Assembly (NCBI GenBank): GCA_002418765.1
Contig: DIET01000016.1
Coordinates: 1 to 64,000, forward strand
Direction: 5' to 3'
From: Peptococcaceae bacterium UBA5767
GTDB taxonomy: Bacteria > Bacillota > TC1 > UBA5767
DNA length: 64,000 nt
The notes under the pieces were generated by a model. The model searched no databases, was not told the origin of the DNA, and saw nothing but the letters and a program-made list of their open reading frames with translations. Within the stretch, counting starts at the first letter, position 1; each line of letters opens with the position of its first letter. Below, one piece after another: positions 1-9,028 of the stretch. Position numbers and translations under genes: made by a program.

Positions 1-929
1 TTGGTGTGTGGCTTGATGCTGCCCGGAGCGGCCAATACCTGACCACGCTCAATCTCTTTTCTATCCACACCACGAAGCAATGCGCCAATATTGTCGCCCG
101 CTTCAGCATGGTCCAAAAGTTTCCTGAACATCTCTACGCCGGTCACCACTGTTTTCTTCGGTTGATCATGCAGTCCAACGATCTCTACATTGTCTCCTAT
201 CTTGACCACGCCACGCTCTACTCTGCCTGTCGCCACAGTACCACGTCCCGTAATGGTGAAGACGTCCTCCACTGGCATCAAAAATGGTTTGTCCGTAGCT
301 CGTTCCGGGATGGGAATATAAGAATCCACCGCATCAATCAGATCCCAAATGGGTTTGGAATATTCGTCGTCTCTGCTTCCCGTTCCTTTTTCAATGGCCA
401 ATAGAGCTGAGCCCGTGATGATGGGGGTGTTGTCTCCGTCAAAATCATACTCGGTCAGAAGCTCTCTGACTTCCATCTCTACCAGTTCCAACAATTCGGG
501 ATCGTCAACCTGGTCGGATTTGTTCAGGAAAACCACGATGTAAGGTACACCAACCTGTTTGGACAATAGAATATGCTCTCTGGTTTGAGGCATCGGGCCG
601 TCAGCGGCCGAAACCACCAAGATAGCGCCATCCATTTGGGCTGCTCCGGTGATCATGTTTTTTACATAGTCAGCGTGTCCAGGACAATCTACGTGAGCGT
701 AGTGTCTGGTTTCCGACTGGTACTCCACGTGCGCCGTATTGATGGTTATGCCACGCTCCCGCTCTTCCGGTGCGTTGTCAATCGATGCATAATCCTTGAT
801 CTCAGCCAAACCTGCTGATGCCAGCGTCATGGTGATGGCGGCGGTCAGTGTGGTTTTGCCATGGTCCACGTGTCCAATCGTTCCGATATTGATATGGGGT
901 TTTGTTCTTTCAAATTTTGCTTTAGCCAT
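1..929 (-). CDS. tuf: Elongation factor Tu, 3'-truncated by window edge
   Basis: EF-Tu is the cytoplasmic GTPase that delivers aminoacyl-tRNA to the ribosome. Reading the minus strand from the ATG at 929 gives MAKAKFERTKPHINIGTIGH, then the P-loop GHVDHGKT (about residues 19-26), the switch region PEERERGITI, DCPGHADY and NKSDQVDD. About 309 of the usual ~397 residues are present. The domain II region (GRGTVATGRVERG) is visible and the C-terminus lies outside the window. The start is fixed by GGAGGAGG just upstream. In many Clostridia tuf follows sigH closely; here about 36 kb of accessory genes separates it from sigH and the tRNA pair at 36.6-36.8 kb. Identification is certain. Confidence 0.98.
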   Translation of the reverse strand, partial: MAKAKFERTKPHINIGTIGHVDHGKTTLTAAITMTLASAGLAEIKDYASIDNAPEERERGITINTAHVEYQSETRHYAHVDCPGHADYVKNMITGAAQMDGAILVVSAADGPMPQTREHILLSKQVGVPYIVVFLNKSDQVDDPELLELVEMEVRELLTEYDFDGDNTPIITGSALLAIEKGTGSRDDEYSKPIWDLIDAVDSYIPIPERATDKPFLMPVEDVFTITGRGTVATGRVERGVVKIGDNVEIVGLHDQPKKTVVTGVEMFRKLLDHAEAGDNIGALLRGVDRKEIERGQVLAAPGSIKPHT

Positions 930-981
930 GTTTGGTTTATCCTCCTCCAGATATACAAGATATCCAATCTCAATTATGTAT

Positions 982-1011
982 ATCTTACCTTCAACCTGCT
1001 TCTTTTGTCAA
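982..1011 (-). promoter_or_regulatory. Candidate tuf promoter
   Basis: On the minus strand a perfect -35 TTGACA (1006-1011) is followed after 18 nt by TAAGAT (982-987). It lies between the terminator of the xanthine dehydrogenase operon and the tuf start, so tuf appears to have its own sigma-A type promoter. Confidence 0.6.
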
Positions 1012-1021
1012 CGTATATTAA

Positions 1022-1057
1022 AATGTTCCTGCCGAGGTCTTTTTCAGCAGGAACATT
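1022..1057 (-). terminator. Terminator after fused xanthine dehydrogenase gene
   Basis: The 11-bp perfect inverted repeat AATGTTCCTGC / GCAGGAACATT (1022-1032 and 1047-1057) lies 20 nt beyond the stop codon at 1077. On the minus strand it is followed by TTTAATATA. It probably ends the ssnA-xdh operon before tuf. The T tract is short, so efficiency is uncertain. Confidence 0.7.
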
Positions 1058-1076
1058 CCATTCATCACCCGGTGAT

Positions 1077-3845
1077 TCAAGCCTTTTCAGCCAAGGCCTG
1101 GGCCACTTTCTCCTTGGTAGCCGGTAGCGAGGTAATACGTACCCCGACCGCATCATAGATAGCATTGACAATCGCTGGTGCCGCAGGATTGACAGGAAGC
1201 TCACCCATACCTTTGGCTCCGTATGGGCCATCTTCTACTGGTTCTTCCACATAGATGGATTCAATGTCAGGTGCGTCTGTAATTTTCAACACGCCACAAC
1301 GAGCCAAATTGGTCGTTTTGACGATTCCTTTTTCCTGCACATACTCTTCGCTGATGCCATACCCGACACCCATCAAAGCACCTCCTTCAATCTGTCCTTT
1401 GACCAGCTGAGGGTTGATGGCTTTGCCCAGATCGTTGGCGGCAATGATCTTTAAGACACGGTACTCGCCCGTCTTTTCATCGACTTCCACCACCGCGGCC
1501 TGGGTTGCGTAACAATAGGCAGAATGAATTTTGTATTCCCTCGGATCATGACCATCCTTGGGGAGATTGTCCACGGGAAGTGGCACCGTTTCTGAAGCTT
1601 CATGTTCCACTTCACTACGCAACAAGATCCCACTTTCCACTCGCTTATCACTAAGTTCCTGCCAACCGATAACTCTGCCCGTCAGATCATCTTGAACGCC
1701 CTCTTCCCTAAACTTCATATGAGACCGTTCCAAACCATAATGGTTTTTAATGAAATGTCTGAGTTTTTCCCTAAACTCTTCTCCTGCTCTTCGCACTGCA
1801 TTCCCAGAAATATACGTTTGCCGGGAAGCCGTCGTTTCTTCTCCATCCGGACACAACCCAGTATCATTAGAAATGACCCGGATAGCCTTGTAGGGAATAC
1901 CTGTTGCTTCGGCCGCAATCTGGCCCATCACCGTATTGGTCCCCTGACCCATTTCAGCAGCGCCCTGATACACGGTTACTTCGCCGTCTATCAGATCAAT
2001 AATGGCTCCTGCCTTGTCACGCAATCCTGTACCCAAACCCACATTCTTGTAGGCGCAAGCCATACCAAAACCAATCTTTTTCCCTGGGCCCGAAGGCACA
2101 AAGGAGTCCTTCTGCTTTTCTAGTGCGTCTCGAACTGCTTCAATGGTCCCAATCAGTCCGGTACCCGGTTCCACCGTCTGGCCAGTAATGGTCTGCCACC
2201 CTGGTCTGAGGGCATTCTTCAGCCGCAGTTCCACGGGGTCCATATCCAGTTTCTCTGCGAGCATATTCATCGTGACCTCTGCCGCAAAGGCAACTTGGGT
2301 AGAACCAAATCCGCGAAAGGCCCCAGCCGGTGTATTGTTGGTATAATAACCGGTGGAATTGGTCTCCACATGAGGAATACTATAAGGACCCGCCGTAACC
2401 ACACCGGTACGAAAAACCACAGGAGCACCCAGAGAATCGTAAGCACCAGTATCCACCAACATGTCTCCCTTGAATGCCATAAGCGTACCATCTCGTTTGG
2501 CGCCCAGTTTGTAGTGCAGCCACTCCGCATGGCGTTTGGTAGAGCACATGATGCTCTCCTCACGAGTCATGGTGATTTTAACGGGCCTTTTTGTCAAATA
2601 GGTTCCCAGGACACAGTGCAGTTGAATGGTGGGCTCTTCTTTGCCACCGAAAGCCCCACCTGCGGGTGTGGCCACTACCCGGACCTGATCTGACGAAAGA
2701 GCCAGCATGTCCATGATCATATCCTTGAACAAGTAACTTCCCTGACTCGAACTGATAAGAACCATCACGCCATCATCACTATAATGACTCAAACCAGCTT
2801 CAGGTTCCAGGTAAGCATGTTCCACAAATGGGACATAATAGTCATTTTCTACAATCACGTCACATTCGGCAAAACCTTTCTCGATATCTCCTCGCCGAAC
2901 CTTTGTTTCACTCATGATCTTTTTGCCATGATAGAAAACATCATCTGATGCAATGGCCTCCTGGGGTGTAAACACTGCAGGAAGATCTTCATACGACACC
3001 GAAACAAGCTTGGCAGCTTCCTCGGCAATCTCCTGTGTCGTTGCATAAACCACAGCGACGGGATCTCCCACAAAAATGACTTCATCCTTGGCCAAAATTT
3101 GCTGATTCTTGTTGATCAAACCAAATGTTTTGGCTGCCGGCAAATCATCATGGGTAGCCACCGCCACCACGCCCTCCAAAGCTTTTGCCTTCGTGGTATC
3201 CAAAGACAGAATTTTGGCATGGGCACGATGGGCATACACTACCTTGCCATAAAGCATATCTGCAAAGGAACGATCATCAGCAAAAATGGGAAGTCCCATG
3301 GCTTTGGCCACCAAGTCCCGCCCGTAAGGAGAACTGCCTACGCCCAACATTCCCTCTGGCTCATGAAATGTTTCTTCCCCGCGCATCATTCTGGCGGCCA
3401 ATTGGACCGCATCAATAATCGCTACATACCCAGTACAGCGACAAAGATTGAATTTCAATGCCTGTTTGATATCCTCCACGGTCGGATTCAGATTCTGATC
3501 GAGAAGTGCTTTGGTTGCCATGATCATCCCCGGGGTACAAAAACCACACTGAATGGCCCCCGATTGAATGTAGGCTTTCTGAATATCATGTAGCTCACCA
3601 TCTTGATGAAGACTTTCCAAGGTTTCCACCACAGCATCATTTAACTTACTCATCTTGGTCACACAAGCCCGCTTGGGTTGCCCGTCGATCAAAACGGTAC
3701 AAGCACCGCATTGTCCCGTATTGCAACCATTTTTAACACTGTACAAGTGTTGCTGATTTCTCAAATAGCCAAGAAGTTTATCGTTTTCACCGACCACAGC
3801 ATGCACTGTTTCTCCATTTAATACAAATTGAATTTCCGCCATCAT
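1077..3845 (-). CDS. Fused [2Fe-2S]/molybdopterin xanthine dehydrogenase (selenium-dependent type)
   Basis: A single 922-residue chain of the xanthine oxidase family, predicted to hydroxylate purines in the cytoplasm. Residues 1-150 form the two [2Fe-2S] domains: Cys41, 46, 49 and 61 for the plant-type cluster, then Cys100, 103, 135 and 137 for the four-helix domain (QCGFC, LCRCTGY). The molybdenum-binding part follows, with GGAFGGKEE, AGAFRGFGSTQ (substrate arginine), AAEMGQGTNT (cofactor loop) and the catalytic glutamate in GAKGMGELP near the C-terminus. No FAD domain is fused. This layout matches the family annotated as selenium-dependent xanthine dehydrogenase; labile selenium at molybdenum cannot be read from sequence. 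Reading MAEIQF from the second ATG is possible. It is the last gene of the operon, 15 nt after xdhC. Exact substrate is uncertain. Confidence 0.9.
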   Translation of the reverse strand: MMAEIQFVLNGETVHAVVGENDKLLGYLRNQQHLYSVKNGCNTGQCGACTVLIDGQPKRACVTKMSKLNDAVVETLESLHQDGELHDIQKAYIQSGAIQCGFCTPGMIMATKALLDQNLNPTVEDIKQALKFNLCRCTGYVAIIDAVQLAARMMRGEETFHEPEGMLGVGSSPYGRDLVAKAMGLPIFADDRSFADMLYGKVVYAHRAHAKILSLDTTKAKALEGVVAVATHDDLPAAKTFGLINKNQQILAKDEVIFVGDPVAVVYATTQEIAEEAAKLVSVSYEDLPAVFTPQEAIASDDVFYHGKKIMSETKVRRGDIEKGFAECDVIVENDYYVPFVEHAYLEPEAGLSHYSDDGVMVLISSSQGSYLFKDMIMDMLALSSDQVRVVATPAGGAFGGKEEPTIQLHCVLGTYLTKRPVKITMTREESIMCSTKRHAEWLHYKLGAKRDGTLMAFKGDMLVDTGAYDSLGAPVVFRTGVVTAGPYSIPHVETNSTGYYTNNTPAGAFRGFGSTQVAFAAEVTMNMLAEKLDMDPVELRLKNALRPGWQTITGQTVEPGTGLIGTIEAVRDALEKQKDSFVPSGPGKKIGFGMACAYKNVGLGTGLRDKAGAIIDLIDGEVTVYQGAAEMGQGTNTVMGQIAAEATGIPYKAIRVISNDTGLCPDGEETTASRQTYISGNAVRRAGEEFREKLRHFIKNHYGLERSHMKFREEGVQDDLTGRVIGWQELSDKRVESGILLRSEVEHEASETVPLPVDNLPKDGHDPREYKIHSAYCYATQAAVVEVDEKTGEYRVLKIIAANDLGKAINPQLVKGQIEGGALMGVGYGISEEYVQEKGIVKTTNLARCGVLKITDAPDIESIYVEEPVEDGPYGAKGMGELPVNPAAPAIVNAIYDAVGVRITSLPATKEKVAQALAEKA

Positions 3846-3860
3846 CCTGATCCTCCTGAC

Positions 3861-4325
3861 TTAATCTTCTTCCAGTGCTTTTTCTGTGGCCTCTACGATC
3901 TTTTGGTATCCCGTGCAACGGCACAAATGGCCGGACAAGGCCCGCCTTATCTCTTCACGGCTATAAGACTGCTTCTTCTCTTTAAGCTCTGTGGCTGAAA
4001 TCACAAAACCCGGAATGCAAAAACCGCACTGCACCGCACCGCCATCCACAAAGGCCTGTTGCACACTGGAAAGCTTCCCATCCTGCTCCAAACCTTCCAC
4101 CGTGCGGATCTCCTTGCCGTCTGCCCAGGAGGCCAGATAGATACAGGTATTGATGCTCACCCCGTCGATCAGCACCGCACAAGCTCCACATTCCCCTACG
4201 CCGCATCCCTGCTTCACAGAGGTAAGACCCAGCTTGTCCCGGAGCACATCCAACAGCGATTCCCTCACATCAATCTCCACGGTCCTCTTCACACCATTTA
4301 CCGTCATGGTTATTTTCTTAAGCAT
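3861..4325 (-). CDS. xdhC: Xanthine dehydrogenase [2Fe-2S] subunit
   Basis: The 154-residue electron-transfer subunit of a three-subunit xanthine dehydrogenase. It has eight cluster cysteines at 41, 46, 49, 61 (GCGVGECGAC) and 100, 103, 135, 137 (QCGFC, LCRCTGY). I chose the ATG at 4325 (MLKKITMTVNG) over the upstream in-frame ATG at 4343 because GGAGGTG sits 6-7 nt before it. The start overlaps the xdhB stop by 8 nt (ATGCTTAA), which implies translational coupling. Electrons from the molybdenum centre of XdhA pass through this subunit to FAD in XdhB. The length matches E. coli XdhC. Confidence 0.94.
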   Translation of the reverse strand: MLKKITMTVNGVKRTVEIDVRESLLDVLRDKLGLTSVKQGCGVGECGACAVLIDGVSINTCIYLASWADGKEIRTVEGLEQDGKLSSVQQAFVDGGAVQCGFCIPGFVISATELKEKKQSYSREEIRRALSGHLCRCTGYQKIVEATEKALEED

Positions 4326-5196
4326 CCTGTTCACCTCCGCCATTGGCCAGTTCCCATATGGCTCGCTCCGCCAATACCTTGATCAACTGCTCCCGGTAGG
4401 CCTTCGAGCCCCGCCAGGAATCCCTGGGCGAAACATCCTCCAGCGCTTTTTCACCGATGGCTCTGGCGTTTTCTTTGGTCAACGTAAGTCCCTTGGCATA
4501 GGCTTCCGCCACGGGACAACGCACCGGAGTCGGTGCCGCCACCCCATAGGCCAGTCGAAAATCTTCAATCACACGACCCTGTAATTTCATCATTACCGCA
4601 CAACCAATGGTGGCGATATCCATGGATTTTCTCTGGGCAAATTTGGTATATTTTCCCACATAGCCTTCATAATCCTGTCTTAAAATCACAATATCCGTCA
4701 GCAGTTCCCCCGCTTTTAGATCCACCCGGCCCGGCCCCGTATAGAATTCACCAATTGGGACCACACGCTCTAAGTCAAGCGACGTCAAAGTAAGCTGGGC
4801 ATTGAGGCAAACCAACGTAGACCCGGAATCAGCCGATGTAGCTCCGTTGCAGATATTGCCGCCTATGCTGGCTATATTTCTAAGCTGCGGGCCACCCATG
4901 GTGCCACCGCCTTGTCCCAGATAAGGCAGGTGCTCCCTGATGATGGGATCTTCCTCGAGCTGAGTAAAATTCACCAGCGGGCCAATATGAATATTTCCGT
5001 CCTTGTCCTTCTCAATCTTTTTCAGTTCCTCGATCTTGATGATGCTCACCAAACTGGCGCCGGCCATCTTTCCTTCCCGGATTTTGATCAGCACATCCGA
5101 GCCCGCCGCGATCACCTTGCTGCTTGGATTCTCCTTCAGGTACTGTAATGCTTCTTGTATGGTGGTTGCTTCTTCGTATGTTGAAATATCGTACAT
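4318..5196 (-). CDS. xdhB: Xanthine dehydrogenase FAD-binding subunit
   Basis: The 292-residue FAD subunit of the CoxM/XdhB family, which passes electrons from the iron-sulfur subunit to NAD+ or another acceptor. Near the N-terminus is the pyrophosphate loop AAGSDVLIKIREG. The second FAD motif, IASIGGNICNGATSADS, follows at about residues 107-124. The length equals that of E. coli XdhB. It sits 3 nt downstream of xdhA and overlaps xdhC. This is the only FAD subunit of this family in the window, although there are three molybdenum hydroxylases. Confidence 0.94.
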   Translation of the reverse strand: MYDISTYEEATTIQEALQYLKENPSSKVIAAGSDVLIKIREGKMAGASLVSIIKIEELKKIEKDKDGNIHIGPLVNFTQLEEDPIIREHLPYLGQGGGTMGGPQLRNIASIGGNICNGATSADSGSTLVCLNAQLTLTSLDLERVVPIGEFYTGPGRVDLKAGELLTDIVILRQDYEGYVGKYTKFAQRKSMDIATIGCAVMMKLQGRVIEDFRLAYGVAAPTPVRCPVAEAYAKGLTLTKENARAIGEKALEDVSPRDSWRGSKAYREQLIKVLAERAIWELANGGGEQDA

Positions 5197-5199
5197 CGT

Positions 5200-7506
5200 C
5201 TACGCCTCCTCTATCAAGCCGGCATCCAGAAAATGCTCAAACAAGGTCTGTGGATTCATGGGAAGCACATTGACCTTCACGCCTGTAGCCTGCAAGACCG
5301 CATTGCGAATGGCAGCGGCCGTCGGCACAGTAGGCGGCTCTCCCAGTGCTTTGTTTCCATAAGGTCCAGTCGGTTCATAGGGTTCCACAAAGCTCACGTC
5401 CAAAGAAGGGGTATCCATCAACGTGGGCAGCTTGTAATCAAGCAAGTTGTTGTTCAGTGGTTTACCGGTCTTCTGATCATAAAGCATCACCTCTGACAGT
5501 GCATAGCCCAAGGACATGCTCATACCCCCATGTACTTGTCCTTCTGCCAGCATATGATTCAAGATGGTGCCGGAATCGTGGATGTTGATAAGCTTAAGAA
5601 ACTCGATGCGACCTGTTCTCATATCAATTTCGATTTCTGCTGCACTGCCGCCAAAGGCAATGCCATTGGTTTCCACTGTCGCAGTCACATCAGCGGCAAT
5701 GGTATCCGCTGTATGATAATTGTAATAGGAATCAAGGGCGATATCAGCCACCGAGGCAACCTGTTGTCCGTTGTCTTTGCGGATGATCTGCCCATCTTGG
5801 GTATCCAGATCTCCCTTTTCCAGGCTAAGCAGCACAGAAGCGCGGGTAAGAAGTTTATCTTTGACTTCCAGCGCTGCCTTTTTCACCGCTTTTCCTCCCA
5901 CATAAGATTGACGTGAAGCATATGCCCCTGTATCAAACGGCGCAATGTCCGTATCAGTGAATTCCTCAAAATTTACCTTTTCATAAGGGATACCAATGGT
6001 TTCGGCTGCCATTTGACTAAATACAGTGGCTGCTCCTTGTCCGATTTCCGTCGCCCCCATCTGAAGCTGCACACCTCCGTCTTGGTTCATGACGATTCTT
6101 GCACCTCCGATTTCCAAGGCCACCGGCCAAGTAGCCGTTGGATAACTAAAGATGGCCATGCCCACACCACGACGAATCTCACCCGTCTGGTTGGCATACT
6201 CCTTGATTTTTTCATCCCAATGCAAATACTCTTTGGCCTTCTTCACAATATCAGGCAAGCCACAGGTGTTGATGGTCACACCAGAAAGTTTATCCTTGAA
6301 CCCCTCTTTAACCATGTTCATCTCCCGAAGCTTGATAGGATCGATATTCATTTCTTTGGCGATATTGTCCACATGGGCTTCGGTGGCAAAAGCAATCTGA
6401 GGGATACCGTAAGCACGCATCGCCGCTGCTACAGAGCAGTTGGTGTATACGGTAAAGCCCTCATATTTAGTAGCGAGTTCAGCAGGATAAGTCCGATAGA
6501 AATTTCCACCAATTTTCCCTATAATGGAATGGCCATGCGCCGCATAGGCACCACCATTTCCATAGGCTCTCAATTCCTTGGCCAAAAATCTTCCATCCTT
6601 ACGTACACCTGTCTTCATATAAAATCGCACACCATGACGTGTTCTGGTGCAACTGATGTTCTCCTCACGATCCATATCATACATGACTGGCTGCCCATTC
6701 ATCATCACGGTCATGACGGCCACCAGAGGCTCCACCACTACATCCTGTTTGTTGCCGAATCCACCGCCAATAATGGGCTTAATCACTCGAATATTGGAAA
6801 TAGGCATATTGAGGGCCTGAGACACCACACGACGTGCAATATGGGGGATTTGCGTCGAACTGACAATGACCAGACGACCATTGCCTTCTATATAAGCATA
6901 GGCCACATGGTTTTCCATCTGAACGTGCTGTACCGGCTGCACCTCCAGCACATCTTCAAAGATATAATCCGCCTGAGCAAAAGCATCTCGGATGTCCACA
7001 TCCCCTACCGTATAGGTATTGTGGCCGGTTATATTTTTGCTGCCCTCATGGATCTCCACGGCTCCTTCCTTGAGTGCTTCCTCTGCATCAAGATAAAACG
7101 GCAGTTCCTCATACACCACATCGATCAATTTCAAAGCTTTTCTTGCCGTTAGTTCATCGACAGCAATCACCGCAGCCACTTCATCACCGTAAAAACGCAC
7201 CCGATCGGTCAAGGCCTTTCTGTCTGCAATGTCCTGATGTGCCGGATCAAGGCTAAACGGATGGCCTGCTGTTGGGAAATTGCCCGAAGGAATGTTAAAC
7301 GGTGTCAAAACCTTGAGAACCCCCTCCATGGCTTCGGCTTTGCTGGTATCGATGTGTTTCACAATACCATGGGTGATGGTGCTCCTAAGCACTTTGGCAT
7401 GAAGCATATTCTTTGGCTCCATGTCGCGGGTGTATTTGGCTTTTCCAGTAACCTTGGCTGCCGCATCCTTACGTACAACGCTTTTGCCGATTGTAGTAAA
7501 TTCCAT
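5200..7506 (-). CDS. xdhA: Xanthine dehydrogenase molybdenum-binding subunit
   Basis: The 768-residue catalytic subunit for hydroxylation of hypoxanthine, xanthine or related purines. Visible motifs are GGGFGNKQD, AAMRAYGIPQ (conserved arginine), GATEIGQGAATVFSQ (molybdopterin loop with the usual GQG), ASRQSYVGG and the catalytic glutamate in ALGEPPTVPT near the end. I chose the ATG at 7506 (MEFTTIGKSV) rather than 7521 because GGGAGG lies 7 nt upstream of it. The usual length is about 750. It forms an operon xdhA-xdhB-xdhC behind ssnA (21 nt gap). Electrons go to XdhC, then XdhB. Preference among purines cannot be decided from sequence. Confidence 0.93.
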   Translation of the reverse strand: MEFTTIGKSVVRKDAAAKVTGKAKYTRDMEPKNMLHAKVLRSTITHGIVKHIDTSKAEAMEGVLKVLTPFNIPSGNFPTAGHPFSLDPAHQDIADRKALTDRVRFYGDEVAAVIAVDELTARKALKLIDVVYEELPFYLDAEEALKEGAVEIHEGSKNITGHNTYTVGDVDIRDAFAQADYIFEDVLEVQPVQHVQMENHVAYAYIEGNGRLVIVSSTQIPHIARRVVSQALNMPISNIRVIKPIIGGGFGNKQDVVVEPLVAVMTVMMNGQPVMYDMDREENISCTRTRHGVRFYMKTGVRKDGRFLAKELRAYGNGGAYAAHGHSIIGKIGGNFYRTYPAELATKYEGFTVYTNCSVAAAMRAYGIPQIAFATEAHVDNIAKEMNIDPIKLREMNMVKEGFKDKLSGVTINTCGLPDIVKKAKEYLHWDEKIKEYANQTGEIRRGVGMAIFSYPTATWPVALEIGGARIVMNQDGGVQLQMGATEIGQGAATVFSQMAAETIGIPYEKVNFEEFTDTDIAPFDTGAYASRQSYVGGKAVKKAALEVKDKLLTRASVLLSLEKGDLDTQDGQIIRKDNGQQVASVADIALDSYYNYHTADTIAADVTATVETNGIAFGGSAAEIEIDMRTGRIEFLKLINIHDSGTILNHMLAEGQVHGGMSMSLGYALSEVMLYDQKTGKPLNNNLLDYKLPTLMDTPSLDVSFVEPYEPTGPYGNKALGEPPTVPTAAAIRNAVLQATGVKVNVLPMNPQTLFEHFLDAGLIEEA

Positions 7507-7527
7507 CTTTTTTCCTCCCATCTCTTC

Positions 7528-8856
7528 CTAAAACTTCTTCCAGACTTGCGCTGCTCGTTCTCTGGCTTTGGCAAATATCCTATCCGCATCAAGATCCACC
7601 AGGATCCGGTCTTTCATCACGATTTTTCCATTGATGATGGTCGTATCCACCTGTCTTCCCATCACCCCAAACAAAAGATGCGAGTTTAGATTGGATGCAT
7701 CCATAGGGGTCGGTGCCTGATAATCTACCAAAACAATATCTGCGTAATAGCCTTCTTTCAGTTTGCCGATCCGACCTGAAAAATGCCGATTCGCAATGTT
7801 CGCATTCTCCTCAAAGAGCATTTGAGGCAACTCCCCCCAAGCCACATTGGGGTCCTGATTGACATGCTTGTGGATGATATTCCCTACCTTCCAGGATTCA
7901 AACATGTCGAAAGTATACCCATCGGTGCCAAGTCCCACCGAAACGCCTTGTTGCATCATCTGGATAAGAGGAGCACAACCCACGGCGTTGCCCATATTGG
8001 ATTCAGGATTGTGCACTACTTTTACCTTGGTATCGCGCAGGATATCCATCTCTTCTTCGTCCAAATGAATGCAATGGACCGCAATGGACCGATCGTGCAA
8101 GATGCCAAAATCATGCCACCGCTTGACTACTCTCTTTTTGTATTTTGACAGTGAATCCTCTACATCTTCTATGCCTTCCGCCATGTGCACATGAAACCCA
8201 GCATCTTCACCAGCCATGGCACTTAGACATTTGTCCATGGTCGCATCAGAAACTGTCATGGAAGCATGCAACCCAAACATACCTTTAAACATATCAGTGT
8301 CATCTTTTTTGCCCGCTTCAATGGAAGCCATGTTTTCTCGAATGCCCGCCTCTGCGCTTTGTATCCCATCACGATCTGATACCTCATAACAAGTCGACAA
8401 TCTCACACCCAAATCATGTCCTGCTTCCTGGATCATGGAAAGACTTCCTTCCACAGCATAAGGGCTGGCATGGTGGTCAAAGACTGTCGTCACGCCATTG
8501 CGGATGCCCTCAATCAAGGGAATGGCCGCACTATAGTATACATCTTCCAAATCCAGCGTTTTGTCGAGTCGCCACCATAGTCCTTCCAGAATCTCACTAA
8601 ACTTGGTGGCTGGGGGGGAATCATTGGCCATACCTCTGGCAAAAGTGGAATAAAAATGTTGATGGGCATTGATCAGGCCAGGCATAATGATGCGACCCCT
8701 GGCATCCATGAATTCAGCCTCAGGATATTCTTCTTTTAAGCGTTTTGTGGCACCCACCTGTTTGATCAGGTTGTCCTCGATCAGGACAGCGCCATCTTCC
8801 CAATACGGTTGTTCTGGATCCCTTGAAATCAAGCGACCATTTCCAATCAGTAGCAT
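7528..8856 (-). CDS. ssnA: SsnA, amidohydrolase of the purine degradation cluster
   Basis: A 442-residue cytoplasmic metal-dependent hydrolase of the amidohydrolase superfamily, the same length as E. coli SsnA. Metal and catalytic motifs are GLINAHQHFYSTFARG (HxH, about residue 65), HMAEG, an HCIHLDEEE segment and GTDGYTFDMFESW (aspartate ligand). SsnA belongs to the conserved ygfK/ygeW/ygeY/xdh set linked to anaerobic purine and urate breakdown; it probably opens or deaminates a ring intermediate, but the exact substrate is inference. AGGAGG precedes the ATG. It heads the ssnA-xdhABC-fused XDH operon, with a candidate promoter and an operator-like repeat immediately upstream. Confidence 0.92.
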   Translation of the reverse strand: MLLIGNGRLISRDPEQPYWEDGAVLIEDNLIKQVGATKRLKEEYPEAEFMDARGRIIMPGLINAHQHFYSTFARGMANDSPPATKFSEILEGLWWRLDKTLDLEDVYYSAAIPLIEGIRNGVTTVFDHHASPYAVEGSLSMIQEAGHDLGVRLSTCYEVSDRDGIQSAEAGIRENMASIEAGKKDDTDMFKGMFGLHASMTVSDATMDKCLSAMAGEDAGFHVHMAEGIEDVEDSLSKYKKRVVKRWHDFGILHDRSIAVHCIHLDEEEMDILRDTKVKVVHNPESNMGNAVGCAPLIQMMQQGVSVGLGTDGYTFDMFESWKVGNIIHKHVNQDPNVAWGELPQMLFEENANIANRHFSGRIGKLKEGYYADIVLVDYQAPTPMDASNLNSHLLFGVMGRQVDTTIINGKIVMKDRILVDLDADRIFAKARERAAQVWKKF

Positions 8857-8872
8857 CGTAACCTCCTACGTA

Positions 8873-8893
8873 ACTTGTTATACATCTAAACAT
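8873..8893 (-). promoter_or_regulatory. Operator-like repeat at the ssnA promoter
   Basis: The minus strand holds TGTTTAgaTGTATAACAAGT, closely related to the two sites upstream of gntR (15111-15131 and 15241-15261). It overlaps a promoter TTGAGA - 17 nt - TATAAC, so a bound GntR protein could block transcription of ssnA. This is inferred from pattern only. Confidence 0.55.
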
Positions 8894-8966
8894 ATATATT
8901 CTCAATAGGATCTCAAATTCCTTCTTACTTTTTCCATCTTTTCTCAATCCGGTTTTTTTTACAAAA

Positions 8967-8989
8967 AAGGGCTGATCCCATCAGCCCTT
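8967..8989 (-). terminator. Rho-independent terminator after ygfK
   Basis: Perfect 10-bp stem AAGGGCTGAT / ATCAGCCCTT with a CCC loop on the plus strand. On the minus strand it is followed directly by a run of T residues. It lies 40 nt beyond the ygfK stop and separates the ygeY-ygeW-ygfK unit from ssnA. Confidence 0.9.
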
Positions 8990-9028
8990 CATCCTACGTT
9001 TTGTTCTCAATGATTGAATCAAAAAAAA

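Noticed and set aside
930..1076. Possible attachment site repeating the tRNA-Ala or tRNA-Thr 3' end near tuf
   Set aside because: I compared the tRNA 3' ends with this gap and saw no copy, and there is no integrase gene in the window, so phage-like integration is not supported.
6013..7152. Plus-strand frame of 379 codons
   Set aside because: Antisense shadow of xdhA; His- and Arg-rich composition with no domain.
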